Origin: BRH-c25 sp964619815
Lineage (GTDB): Bacteria > Bacillota > Clostridia > Lutisporales > Lutisporaceae
NCBI GenBank assembly: GCA_964619815.1
Contig: CAZUGK010000021.1
Location: 1-43,436, forward strand
DNA length: 43,436 bases
Reading direction: 5' to 3'
Below, in pieces: positions 26,908-35,852 of the stretch (position 1 is the first letter of the stretch; every line of letters starts with the position of its first letter). The notes beneath the pieces were generated by a model. That model was not told where the DNA came from, did not search any database, and saw only the letters and a program-made list of their open reading frames with translations. The position numbers and the translations under genes are program-made.

Positions 26908-27153
26908 TTATATCTTCTCATTTATATAGGTTACAAGGTCACCAACCGTTGCAAAGAATTCAAAACCTAATTTATCCGGATCGAATTCAAAAGCAAACTT
27001 TTCTTCCAGCTCAATAGCTGTTTTTATAAAGTTTATTGAATTAAAGCCCATGCTGATCAATAGAACGTCGTTTTCCAGGCTGCTTACATCAATTTCAATT
27101 TCTACATTTCTTGATAATACTTCTTTTACTTTATTTTCAATATTTACAGACAT
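26908..27153 (-). CDS. Free-standing peptidyl/acyl carrier protein
   Basis: 81 residues, helical, acidic, with the phosphopantetheine site SMGFNSINFIK (Ser39). The ribosome binding site GGAGGT overlaps the stop codon of the adenylation gene, so the two are translationally coupled. It is therefore the likely acceptor of the amino acid activated by that adenylation domain. Confidence 0.88.
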   Translation of the reverse strand: MSVNIENKVKEVLSRNVEIEIDVSSLENDVLLISMGFNSINFIKTAIELEEKFAFEFDPDKLGFEFFATVGDLVTYINEKI

Positions 27154-27162
27154 GGTAACCTC

Positions 27163-28665
27163 CTATCCCATTTTTAGGTTTACGGGGTCAGGCAAAGCCT
27201 TTCTGTCTATTTTTTGATTTGGGGTCTGGGGCAGCTCATCCATTTTTACAAAAAACTCTGGAAGCATATAATCAGGCAGGAAATTTTTCATATATTCCCT
27301 CAGATGCCCTATATCAAGCTCTTCAGCCGCTACATAATATGCACATAGGTATTTGCCGCCTTGTTTTCCTTCTACGGTTTTTACGGCAGCCTGCTTTATG
27401 GCTCCATACTTTTCCATGCAGGCTGTTATTTCTCCCAGTTCAACCCGGAAACCCCTGATCTTGATCTGTTCATCCATTCTTCCCAGGCATTCGATATTCC
27501 CATCAGGCAAAAATCTTGCCAAGTCGCCGGTCTTATACATTTTGCCATAAGGCTCGAAAGGATTATTGATAAAACGATCCAGAGTCTGCTCCGGCCTGTA
27601 CAAGTATCCCCTGGCCAACCCATCCCCAGAAATACACAACTCTCCCTCTATACCATGCTCCGTTGGCCTGTTATCTTCATCTACAATATATATAGTAGTG
27701 TTCAATATCGGTTTCCCGATATCAACCTTCTTTTTATCGGTTAGTTCACTTATAGTGGACCAGATGGTGGTTTCTGTAGGTCCATACATATTGTAAAGCT
27801 TTGCTTTCGTTGTACTTTGAAGCTTTGCGAGAAGCACGTGCGGGAAAGCTTCTCCGCCTATCATAAGCTCTTGTATTCTTGCCAGACAGCTTAAATCCTC
27901 GTCACAATACATAAGCAGCTGAAGCCTTGACGGTGTCATCTGCAACATGTCGATTCCATAGCTGGTTATTGCCTGCTTCAAGAGCCTCGGATTTTTCTGC
28001 TGCCGTTCGTCTGCAATTACTACTCTCATTCCTACCGTTAAAGGCAACAGTATTTCCATTAAGGATATGTCAAAAGCTATCGTAGTCAAGGCTAATATCG
28101 TTTTCTCACTGGTAAAATCAATCCTAGCTGTAATGCCCTTTATAAAATTTACTACAGCCTTGTGTTCCACCATAACGCCCTTCGGTACTCCTGTCGAACC
28201 CGAGGTGTATATTACATAAGCCAGGTCATGCACGGAATTTATATCTTCCAGCTTCATATCGGAAGTTTCCTTCATAATATCATCTACATAGAGCCGGCTT
28301 GCATCAAACTTGAGCCTAGACTCCAACATCATATGGGAGAGCAGTATTTCACACCTGCTGTCCTTCAGCATGAAATCGATCCTGTCGTCAGGGAAGTCCG
28401 GATCTATGGGAAGGAACGCCCCTCCAGCCTTTAATACAGCAAGAATACCTATAACCATGTCAAAGGAGCGTTTGAACAGGAGTCCTACTATTGTATCCGC
28501 TTTTACTCCTCTTTGCCTCAGCACTCCCGCAGCCCGGTCTGATTTTTCATCCAGTTCCTTATAGGTCATCGTCTGTGTCCCAAAGGTCAGGGCAATTTTA
28601 TCCGGATAGCATGCAGCAAATTTCATAAATTTACTATGTATCGTTTCATTATATAAACTGTTCAT
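27163..28665 (-). CDS. Free-standing NRPS adenylation domain
   Basis: 500 residues, a complete A domain without C or T domain. Core motifs are AYVIYTSGSTGVPKGV (A3, TSGSTG at 154-159), AFDISL (A4), YNMYGPTETTIW (A5), YKTGDLARFLPDGNIE (A7), GRMDEQIKIRGFRVELGEI (A8) and PNQKIDRKALP with the catalytic Lys (A10). By eye alignment with GrsA the ten-residue specificity code is D-I-M-Q-M-G-M-I-W-K. Its closest remembered pattern is the glycine-type DILQLGLIW-; Ser (DVWHLSLIDK) is not supported. It most likely loads a small amino acid onto the PCP encoded by the next gene, which overlaps its stop. In trans supply of an aminoacyl unit resembles free-standing A-PCP pairs of other hybrid clusters. Confidence 0.93.
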   Translation of the reverse strand: MNSLYNETIHSKFMKFAACYPDKIALTFGTQTMTYKELDEKSDRAAGVLRQRGVKADTIVGLLFKRSFDMVIGILAVLKAGGAFLPIDPDFPDDRIDFMLKDSRCEILLSHMMLESRLKFDASRLYVDDIMKETSDMKLEDINSVHDLAYVIYTSGSTGVPKGVMVEHKAVVNFIKGITARIDFTSEKTILALTTIAFDISLMEILLPLTVGMRVVIADERQQKNPRLLKQAITSYGIDMLQMTPSRLQLLMYCDEDLSCLARIQELMIGGEAFPHVLLAKLQSTTKAKLYNMYGPTETTIWSTISELTDKKKVDIGKPILNTTIYIVDEDNRPTEHGIEGELCISGDGLARGYLYRPEQTLDRFINNPFEPYGKMYKTGDLARFLPDGNIECLGRMDEQIKIRGFRVELGEITACMEKYGAIKQAAVKTVEGKQGGKYLCAYYVAAEELDIGHLREYMKNFLPDYMLPEFFVKMDELPQTPNQKIDRKALPDPVNLKMG

Positions 28666-28674
28666 AGGCTCTAC

Positions 28675-29718
28675 CTAAACGGCTGTTTTGACTGTGACAT
28701 ATTCGGGGTATTGCTGGCTCTGTCCAAGGTCACACTCCAATATGTTCTTGCCGTCCCTTTCCTCAAGTTCCATAAAGCCGGTAAAACGATAGGTTACATA
28801 CATGATCCTGTTTCTGTCGTTCTGGACAAACTCTGCATAAAGCCTGACACCAGCTGTTCTGGCGAGATTCTTTATATAATTGACCAATATGGTCCCGACG
28901 CCCCTCGACATGACACGGCAGGACATAAGCAACAGCTTAACCGTCCATGCCTTCTCCGTGCATTCGATAAGTACAAGGCCGATTTTACCATAGGTTCCAT
29001 ATTTGTCATCCAACTCGGCTATGAAAAGCTTATGGTCCTCTGACTGTCTCAATGCATCCAGTTCCTCAAAAGAGTAGGTATAGCCCGTTGAGTTCAATTG
29101 GTGGGTTCTTACTGTTAGTTCTTCCGCACGCTGCAAGTCATCTGCTCCCACAGGCCCAATGGTAATCTTCATATTCAACTGTGCCAGGAATTCTTCTTTG
29201 GTGCCGCTGAAGCTTACTTCCTCTTCATTGCGTTTTATATCATTCTGATACATATGCCTTCTCAATTTGGAATCGCTCGTTATATACTTTGGATTCATTT
29301 CCGGCATGCCCAGGACGTTGTCTACTTGTCCTGCATCTATGCATAGCACTTCCGGCAAGGTAAATTTCACTTCGTCCCTTTCGAATTCCTGGTCATCTAT
29401 AAAAGCTATGGTATCTATCCCTATGTTTATAGCTTTTGCAATTTCCCTTATTGATTCAGACTTCGGATTCCAGCTAATCTGGGGATAGATGAAGTATTCG
29501 GAAATGCCTAATTCCTGAAGCTTTTTCATTGCAAGGGAGTAATCATTCTTGCTTGCTACAGACTGCAGGATCCCCCGTTTATCCAATTCTTCAATTACCC
29601 TTTTTACTTCTTTTCTGAGGGTCACCTTATGATCCTCCAGTATTACGCCTTCCCATACGGTATTATCCAGATCCCAGGCAACACATTTGATCTTCTTGTC
29701 TCCAGCTTTTTCACCCAC
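28675..29718 (-). CDS. FkbH-like glyceryl-ACP synthase/phosphatase
   Basis: 347 residues. The HAD phosphatase half carries KCVAWDLDNTVWEG (Cys12 and the DxDxT nucleophile Asp16), SVASKNDYSLAMKKLQELGI, and NPKSESIREIAKAINIGIDT with FIDDQEFERDEV. The second half is a GNAT-like domain (TVRTHQLNSTGYTYSFEELD). FkbH-type enzymes take 1,3-bisphosphoglycerate, remove phosphate, and transfer the glyceryl group through the Cys to an ACP. The start is a GTG at 29718 with an AGAGG site. It completes a four-gene set with FkbI-, FkbJ- and FkbK-type genes immediately upstream. Confidence 0.93.
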   Translation of the reverse strand: MGEKAGDKKIKCVAWDLDNTVWEGVILEDHKVTLRKEVKRVIEELDKRGILQSVASKNDYSLAMKKLQELGISEYFIYPQISWNPKSESIREIAKAINIGIDTIAFIDDQEFERDEVKFTLPEVLCIDAGQVDNVLGMPEMNPKYITSDSKLRRHMYQNDIKRNEEEVSFSGTKEEFLAQLNMKITIGPVGADDLQRAEELTVRTHQLNSTGYTYSFEELDALRQSEDHKLFIAELDDKYGTYGKIGLVLIECTEKAWTVKLLLMSCRVMSRGVGTILVNYIKNLARTAGVRLYAEFVQNDRNRIMYVTYRFTGFMELEERDGKNILECDLGQSQQYPEYVTVKTAV

Positions 29719-29735
29719 AAAAATACCTCTTTTCT

Positions 29736-30869
29736 TTAGTAGCTTCTATATGCATGGGATGCTATCAGTATCTCATGCACCTGGGTCGTACCTTCTATAA
29801 TTTCATTAATCTTTGCATCACGGTAATGCCTTTCGACAGGATGGCCCCTGTGACAGCCATTTGCGCCATGTATCTGGACTGCATCGGCTGCAACCTTCGT
29901 AGCCATCCGCGAGGCGATGTATTTTGCCGCCCAGGTCTCCATGATGGAATCCGGTTCTTCCTCGTCCTTGAGGTAACCTGCATTGTAGCACATAAGTCTT
30001 GCCGCTTTGACCTCTACCATCATTTCAGTAATCATCTTCTGTATTAGTTGATGTTGGCGAAGTGGGACGTCAAACTGCTTCCTTTCCCGGGAATACTTAA
30101 TACTCTCCTCCAGACAAGCCTGTCCTATTCCCACGCACCCCCAAGCCACCGTATATCTTCCATACTCGAGACTGGATAATGCAACATGGGTCATACCGGT
30201 ACCTGCCCGGCCTATGATGTTTTCCTTCGGAATTCGGCAGTTTTCCATAGATATTTCCGCTATCATTGTTGCCCTGGCCCCTAGCATTCCTGTAATAGGC
30301 TTTATTGAAAATCCCGGTGTATTTCTTTCAACTAGAAATGCCGTAACCTTGTCTTCAAGTCTTGCGAAGATCAGAAACAGATCCGCAATTTGCCCCATGG
30401 TAATCCATTTTTTCCTGCCGTTAATGATATATTCATCACCCTGTATCACTGCCAGAGATTTGATATTTTTTGCATCACTGCCCGTGTCCGGCTCTGTTAG
30501 CCCAAAGGCGCCTATTACTTCTCCCGATGCCATGCAAGGCAACCAGCATTTTCTCTGTTCTTCCGTGCCCCACCTCAGAATCGCTAAGGCCACCATGCCT
30601 TGTACCGTCAAAACACTCCGCACAGAGGAGCAGCCCCTGCCAAGCTCTTCGTTCAGGATGCCTATTGTAATCATATTCATTCCGGAACCGCCGTATTCCT
30701 TTGGAATCATACACCCAAGATAGCCTCTCTCTGCAAGCTTGTTTATAATATCCCTCGGAATACGCTCTTCACGGTCATTCTGCTCTGCATATGGCAGAAT
30801 CTCCTGGTCCGCAAAAGCTTTGAATTCGGCTTGTCTGCACTGCTGTTCCTTTGTCAGCCTAATAACCAC
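29736..30869 (-). CDS. Acyl-CoA dehydrogenase, FkbI-like
   Basis: 377 residues with the full acyl-CoA dehydrogenase pattern: LNEELGRGCSSVRSVLTVQG, GAFGLTEPDTGSDA, KKWITMGQIADLF, RKQFDVPLRQHQLIQKM and QIHGANGCHRGHPVERHYRD, with the catalytic Glu in INEIIEGTTQVHEI. It uses FAD. I choose the GTG at 30869 (VVIRLTK) because GGAGGG stands nine bases upstream. The ATGs further up overlap this site. By analogy with FkbI and zwittermicin ZmaE it oxidises a 3-oxo-2-hydroxypropionyl-ACP to hydroxymalonyl-ACP. Confidence 0.9.
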   Translation of the reverse strand: MVIRLTKEQQCRQAEFKAFADQEILPYAEQNDREERIPRDIINKLAERGYLGCMIPKEYGGSGMNMITIGILNEELGRGCSSVRSVLTVQGMVALAILRWGTEEQRKCWLPCMASGEVIGAFGLTEPDTGSDAKNIKSLAVIQGDEYIINGRKKWITMGQIADLFLIFARLEDKVTAFLVERNTPGFSIKPITGMLGARATMIAEISMENCRIPKENIIGRAGTGMTHVALSSLEYGRYTVAWGCVGIGQACLEESIKYSRERKQFDVPLRQHQLIQKMITEMMVEVKAARLMCYNAGYLKDEEEPDSIMETWAAKYIASRMATKVAADAVQIHGANGCHRGHPVERHYRDAKINEIIEGTTQVHEILIASHAYRSY

Positions 30870-30950
30870 TTGAATCATCCCTCCATTCATTCAGAGATAA
30901 TAGTGTTAAGGATTTTAGAATCATCCTGATCTGAATTTTCCTTATGCAGG

Positions 30951-31187
30951 TTACGCGATCTTCGCCTCTATAAGACTCGCAATTGAATTGACGGTCTTGA
31001 AATTTTCCATATCCATGTCATTATTTTCAATGCGTATCTTGAACTCCTTTTCCAGAAACAGTATAAGCTGTATTGCAAACAATGAATTGACCGCTCCATT
31101 GTCAAAAATACTTTCATCGTCTGCCAACTCCCTATTTCTAAGCACTTTTGACAGAAACAGCTTGATTTTCCCTTTAATTTCTTCCAT
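30951..31187 (-). CDS. Acyl carrier protein, FkbJ-like
   Basis: 78 residues with the phosphopantetheine motif GAVNSLFAIQLI (Ser35). It lies between the acyl-CoA dehydrogenase and the hydroxyacyl-CoA dehydrogenase genes, as in methoxymalonyl- and hydroxymalonyl-ACP cassettes, where it carries the glyceryl, oxo and malonyl intermediates. Confidence 0.9.
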   Translation of the reverse strand: MEEIKGKIKLFLSKVLRNRELADDESIFDNGAVNSLFAIQLILFLEKEFKIRIENNDMDMENFKTVNSIASLIEAKIA

Positions 31188-31213
31188 CTTTATCAGACCT
31201 CACTTCCGGTTCA

Positions 31214-32074
31214 TTATAAAAAGGTGTAATCGTAGAAGCCTTTTCCTGATTTTTTACCCAGCAATCCGGCATCTACCATTTTTTTCAGCAGGGGACAGCA
31301 TCTGAACTTGGGATCCTGGTAGCTTTCATAGAGAACCTCCAGGGAGTTCTTCACCGTATCCAATCCGATCAGATCTGCTGTCTCCAAAGGACCCATTTTA
31401 TGTCCATAGCATTTCTTAAAAACTTCGTCTATCTCCCAAGGGGCAGCAACCTGATCTTGAATGATAAACGCCGCTTCGTTCATCATTAGATGTGATATCC
31501 TGTTGGATACAAAACCCGGGAAATCCTTGACCACGATAGCCTCTTTACCTATGCTTTCCAATACAAGCCGGGTAGTCTCTACCGTTTCTTCCGAGGTATG
31601 GTAACCCTTTATGACTTCAACTGCCGGGATCAACGGCACCGGATTCATAAAATGGATTCCTATCACCTGTTCCGGTCTGTTCAAAAAAGAGGCTAGCTGA
31701 GTAATCGAAATACAGGAGGTATTTGCCGCAAGGATGCAATCTGCTTTACAAATGCCGTTTAGCCTTTGGTAAACGCTCTTTTTGACCTCTATTTTTTCGG
31801 AGACATTTTCCACGATAAAGTCTGCATCTTTTAGCAGCTCATATTCCAGGGCAAAACTTATCCTAGCGAGGATTTTATCCCTATCCTCGGCCTTCCAGCC
31901 TTTATCATATAAAGCCTTCATCCTCATACTGCTTGCTATTTCGACTCTTGCATCCTGAATGGCTTCCTCCCTGTTGTCCAGCAGTACAACCTCATAACCG
32001 CCTTGCGCAAAGCTCTGAGCTACGCCTCTTCCCATAACTCCTGCACCGATTATTCCAATTTGCTTCTTTTCCAT
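31214..32074 (-). CDS. 3-hydroxyacyl-CoA dehydrogenase, FkbK-like
   Basis: 286 residues. NAD-binding GIIGAGVMGRGVAQSFAQGG at the N-terminus, ANTSCISITQLASFLNRPEQ and IGIHFMNPVPLIPAVEVIKG, and the C-terminal DFPGFVSNRI...KMGPLETADLIGLD segment ending LGKKSGKGFYDY. Its start is the ATG at 32074 with GAGG about 8 bases upstream. In the FkbH-K set it oxidises glyceryl-ACP at the primary alcohol to the aldehyde, before the FkbI-type step. Confidence 0.92.
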   Translation of the reverse strand: MEKKQIGIIGAGVMGRGVAQSFAQGGYEVVLLDNREEAIQDARVEIASSMRMKALYDKGWKAEDRDKILARISFALEYELLKDADFIVENVSEKIEVKKSVYQRLNGICKADCILAANTSCISITQLASFLNRPEQVIGIHFMNPVPLIPAVEVIKGYHTSEETVETTRLVLESIGKEAIVVKDFPGFVSNRISHLMMNEAAFIIQDQVAAPWEIDEVFKKCYGHKMGPLETADLIGLDTVKNSLEVLYESYQDPKFRCCPLLKKMVDAGLLGKKSGKGFYDYTFL

Positions 32075-32155
32075 TTTAACAACCTCACATTCCAACTATG
32101 CTTGATTTCTCTAGCTTTATTACATGTATCCATGAACCATAAACGATCTGGTTTT

Positions 32156-33202
32156 TCAAACTTGTCTGAGCTTCAAGATTTTACCAACTTCATACAGCGT
32201 ATAATACAGCTGTTTCTCTTTCATGATCGTTTCCTTGAAAAAGCCTATAAGTTTGGAATAATTTGCCTCAGTATTTGCTATGCTGCATTTGATCACCATC
32301 GACAATGTTTTTTTCCAACAGTTTATGGTCTCATTCAATGCATCGACGGATACTCCAAGCTTTGTGAAGCCGTATTCCTCAAATGCAGTCTGCAGGTAAT
32401 ACTTGAACAAAGTCTTACGCATCGGAGTAAAGTACAGTTTTCTGTGCAAGTCCTCAAGAAACCCGCCTCTCTGAGCCGGCTCCAAAGCAGCATTCTCTTC
32501 TACCAGGGACAATAAAGCATTCAGGGCATAGTACCCCCGGAAAGTCGTTCCGTCACCCTTTGTATGGATGTAAAACCTATCCAATGCCAGATTTACCGTT
32601 GTTGAAATAAGCTCGTGATCCTCTGCAGCCCATCCATCACGTTCCACCTCAGCCCACATATAATTTATGGGTTTACCGCTCAGTATCCCGTCTGCCGGAT
32701 TCTGCGAAGCTCTTGCCTGATCCAGTTCTGCCTTGTTGACAGTACCCTTGTAAAACCATGGCGAATACCAATCCACAATATTTTGCTCCTCTTCTCCGGA
32801 AAAGCCGCACAGCAACAGTGAGTGAAAGGAATGCTTCTTGTAATAGTAAGGAGTATATTTAAGATAAAATACATCCGTCGCAACTACAAGAGGAATTCTC
32901 TCCGCCAGTCTTTCCTTGTTCATGCCCCAAATCTTATCAACCGGAACTTGTGTGCAGTCATATGCCTTCACTTTATTTTCAAAGGGCGGCAAAAAGCTCG
33001 AATATACTTCTCCTGTGGAAAACTCAAATCCGAAACTGAACCGATTATCATACTGAAAAATCCACTCCGTGGTACAATCAATATAATAAGTGGCATTTTT
33101 CACGTTGTAATAGTCCAATACCTGCCTATAGCAATTCTTGAAGCAATAGAACTCAAATTCCGGGTCGAAACGTTTAGGGCTATCATAGATCTCAAGTATC
33201 AT
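32156..33202 (-). CDS. BtrH-like papain-fold acyltransferase
   Basis: 348 residues. The N-terminal half resembles the BtrH_N domain (a papain-like fold). Candidate catalytic residues are Cys20 or Cys24 (EFYCFKNCYRQVLDYYNV), His124 or His127 (YKKHSFHSLLLCGF) and Asp144 (NIVDWYSPWFYKGT). In butirosin, BtrH moves an acyl group from an ACP onto an amine. The C-terminal half (residues 190-348) is an all-helical domain, as in BtrH-like proteins. It lies between the exporter and the Fkb set. I infer an off-loading or amide-forming role; substrates are unknown. Sequence similarity is low, so a C39-like peptidase or an unrelated family is possible. Confidence 0.55.
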   Translation of the reverse strand: MILEIYDSPKRFDPEFEFYCFKNCYRQVLDYYNVKNATYYIDCTTEWIFQYDNRFSFGFEFSTGEVYSSFLPPFENKVKAYDCTQVPVDKIWGMNKERLAERIPLVVATDVFYLKYTPYYYKKHSFHSLLLCGFSGEEEQNIVDWYSPWFYKGTVNKAELDQARASQNPADGILSGKPINYMWAEVERDGWAAEDHELISTTVNLALDRFYIHTKGDGTTFRGYYALNALLSLVEENAALEPAQRGGFLEDLHRKLYFTPMRKTLFKYYLQTAFEEYGFTKLGVSVDALNETINCWKKTLSMVIKCSIANTEANYSKLIGFFKETIMKEKQLYYTLYEVGKILKLRQV

Positions 33203-33232
33203 TTATTATCCTCCCATATCCTCATTCATTCT

Positions 33233-34018
33233 CTAACTGGAGGCACTTCCATAACTTTTTATCATCTGTTTCCATATAACCCTCGATATTGAAAACAATA
33301 GTGGAGTGATTACAAAGCTTAAGCTCCATAAATACTTGATCTTACCCAGCAGGAAGCCAGCAGGGACATATGCGATAAAGCCCAGAGGTATCACAAACAT
33401 CATAAAATATCTCAAAACTGATGGATAAATATCAAAAGGCTTTCTCGCAAACTGTGCAAAGGTAAGAAATATATTCTGAACATAATCTATTTTTATCGTC
33501 TGGAAGACAAATGAGCTAAGTATAAAGATGATAGACGCAAAAACGATGGCCCCGTTTGCAACCAGCAGAATATATAATGCAACTGCAAGAAGGTTTATTG
33601 CCAAATGCAAATGTGCCAGGGAATACAGGATAAAAAACACACCTATACTAAAAGCAAATACCAATCCCAAATCAACACGATACGTAAAGACCAAAAATTG
33701 CGTATCAACCGGTTTCAAGATAAAAAAATCCATTTCACCGGTTCTTATACGGTCTGACAGCTCGTTAAGATTCGGCAGCAGTACAGAGCTGAACAGGCTG
33801 TCAACGATAAAATAAGTACCTAGAATCAAAAGAAATTCGTATTTTGTCCAGTTGTATATCCTATCGGTATATAGATATAAAACAGCCGCCAAAATTACTT
33901 CCTGCAGGGTCCAGGCCAGATGTACCGGAATCATCAGTAAAAAGTTACCTCTATATTGCATTTGAGTGATGATACTGTATCTGAAGAATTTTCCAAACAA
34001 TTTAAAATATCGTAGCAT
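33233..34018 (-). CDS. ABC-2 family permease (COG3694-type)
   Basis: 261 residues with six hydrophobic helices and the motif DRIRTGEMDFFILKPVDTQFLVF of the COG3694/PF06182 family. It begins one base after the stop of the other permease (TAATATG). It is one of two different permease subunits used by the COG4586-COG4587-COG3694 exporters. Confidence 0.88.
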   Translation of the reverse strand: MLRYFKLFGKFFRYSIITQMQYRGNFLLMIPVHLAWTLQEVILAAVLYLYTDRIYNWTKYEFLLILGTYFIVDSLFSSVLLPNLNELSDRIRTGEMDFFILKPVDTQFLVFTYRVDLGLVFAFSIGVFFILYSLAHLHLAINLLAVALYILLVANGAIVFASIIFILSSFVFQTIKIDYVQNIFLTFAQFARKPFDIYPSVLRYFMMFVIPLGFIAYVPAGFLLGKIKYLWSLSFVITPLLFSISRVIWKQMIKSYGSASS

Positions 34019-34019
34019 A

Positions 34020-34838
34020 TTATCCTCCCACAGCCGTATACTTTTTCAGGGATTTTTTCCAGACAATTTGTGCAACTAAGCCTATTCCTACTATCCAAGC
34101 CATAAAAAACAGCATATTATTCATGTACTGCTGCAGCGTCACTGAGCCTATCAGCACCTTGTATGGAAAATAAACATAAAACTGGAACGGTAAAACCTCC
34201 AGAACATTCTTAATTACGTTCGGAAACAAATCGATCGGGATCAACAGGCCACAAACCAACGGCAGTATTTGCCTCTTCAGATAGAACAGTATCCAAGGAT
34301 TATCCATCCAGAAGCCTATCACGCCTAATAGATAGTCGAATAAATAATTCCATAGGAAGCTTAGCAATATAAACACGGTAAAAAGGAGAACTGATCCGCC
34401 GGTAATTGCAAAACCTGTTTTCCCAACAATATCATATGCCATAAAGAAAAAGACTCCAAAAACACCGTTCAGAACCAGGATCATGGGAAGCTTAGCAAGC
34501 TTTGCACCGCAAGTATCCGCAAACTGAAAAAGCAGGTAAGACATCGGTCTCATCAGGTAATTGCTCAAGGTCCCCAACCTTATGTCATTAGATACCTTGC
34601 TGGAAATCGCGCTGGTATTCACCACCTCAAAAACGGTGTTTACGATGAATATGTACAAAATCATGGAAGCCATGGAATAAGCTTTTATGCTGTTGTTATT
34701 GATTGTATAAATACTTTTCCATAAAAAAATGACTATTAGGATTGACAAAATGTTTATGAGAGAGGAAACTATATAATTCTGGCGGTATATGAAAGTATTC
34801 TGCAGAGATATTTTGAGCATTTTCAAGTACTTTTCCAT
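34020..34838 (-). CDS. ABC-2 family permease (COG4587-type)
   Basis: About 272 residues, six hydrophobic helices, with SNDIRLGTLSNYLMRPMSYLLF in the first cytoplasmic loop, typical of the same paired-permease family. The start is the ATG at 34838 with GAGGTGAG, which overlaps the ATPase stop; the TTG at 34841 is an unlikely start. Confidence 0.88.
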   Translation of the reverse strand: MEKYLKMLKISLQNTFIYRQNYIVSSLINILSILIVIFLWKSIYTINNNSIKAYSMASMILYIFIVNTVFEVVNTSAISSKVSNDIRLGTLSNYLMRPMSYLLFQFADTCGAKLAKLPMILVLNGVFGVFFFMAYDIVGKTGFAITGGSVLLFTVFILLSFLWNYLFDYLLGVIGFWMDNPWILFYLKRQILPLVCGLLIPIDLFPNVIKNVLEVLPFQFYVYFPYKVLIGSVTLQQYMNNMLFFMAWIVGIGLVAQIVWKKSLKKYTAVGG

Positions 34839-34844
34839 CAATTC

Positions 34845-35816
34845 TCACCTCTCGTTGGTTATAAATTCAATGACTGAGCTCAGCGATATCTCCGATATTG
34901 TGATATCCTCAATAACGAAATTTTGCATGATCTCGTAGCTTACCTTGGGAATGAGGCTCCTGTCTACTTCCCAGCTTACTTCACACGGCGAAAAGGAGCT
35001 GATGTTCTCTTGGTATATCAACTCTTCCTTTTGCATCGGCTGTGCAAATTTAACCTGAATAGATTTTTTAAACATGTATTTTTGGTAGCAGTTTTCAAGC
35101 AGATCGTTATATACCAGATTTCCGTTGTTAATAATAATTACACGCTTACAGAGCTCTTGTATATCGTCCAGTATATGACTGCTCAGCATAATGATCATGT
35201 CTCGCCTTGCGGCCTCTTCCCTGATAATCTTGCGGATTGCTCTTGATGAATATATGTCAAGACCGATAGTAGGTTCGTCCAAAAGCAATATCTGTGGTTT
35301 ATGCAGAGTTGCTCCAATCAGTTCAGCCTTCATGCGCTGTCCCAACGAAAGCATCCTAATTGGCTGCTTCAGACAATCCTGGATATTCAGTTCTTCTGCC
35401 AGCCGATAGACATAATCCATAGCTTCCTTACGGTTGCATTCATAAATATCGATCAGCAGATCATAAGAGTCCAAGGCGGGCAGGTCCCACCAAAGCTGAC
35501 CTTTTTGCCCCATGACAAAGCCTATTTGTCTTAAGAAGCTATCCTTCCTTTCCGAAGGTATGTAGGAACCAATCTGTACCTTCCCTGAAGTGGGGTACAG
35601 GAGTCCCGATAGCATCTTAAGAGTAGTCGTTTTCCCAGAACCGTTGGGACCGATAAATCCGACGATTTCTCCGCTCTTTATGGTGAAATTGATATCCTTC
35701 ACCGCATCAATAGTGCTGAATTCCCTGTGAAATAATGATTTTATCGATTCTTTAAGACCAGGGTTCTTTTTATGTACTAGATAAGTTTTACGTAAATTCT
35801 CTACATGTATATCCAC
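34845..35816 (-). CDS. ABC exporter ATPase (COG4586-type)
   Basis: About 323 residues. Walker A GFIGPNGSGKTTTL, a Q-loop region with the QLWWDLPALDSYDLL pattern typical of COG4586, signature LSLGQRMKAELIGA, Walker B ILLLDEPTIGLDI and the H-loop SSHILDD. The start is GTG at 35816 with GGAGG at ideal distance. COG4586 exporters of this type are frequently found in natural-product clusters. I infer self-export or self-immunity for the cluster product. Confidence 0.93.
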   Translation of the reverse strand: MDIHVENLRKTYLVHKKNPGLKESIKSLFHREFSTIDAVKDINFTIKSGEIVGFIGPNGSGKTTTLKMLSGLLYPTSGKVQIGSYIPSERKDSFLRQIGFVMGQKGQLWWDLPALDSYDLLIDIYECNRKEAMDYVYRLAEELNIQDCLKQPIRMLSLGQRMKAELIGATLHKPQILLLDEPTIGLDIYSSRAIRKIIREEAARRDMIIMLSSHILDDIQELCKRVIIINNGNLVYNDLLENCYQKYMFKKSIQVKFAQPMQKEELIYQENISSFSPCEVSWEVDRSLIPKVSYEIMQNFVIEDITISEISLSSVIEFITNER

Positions 35817-35852
35817 AATAATCCTCCAATTACTCAAAATGATTCGGAAATA

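Noticed and set aside
27163..32074. Aminomalonyl-ACP (serine-derived) pathway from the A domain, PCP and dehydrogenases
   Set aside because: The A-domain code does not fit serine, and there is only one acyl-CoA dehydrogenase. The FkbH gene points to the glycerate-derived hydroxymalonyl route.
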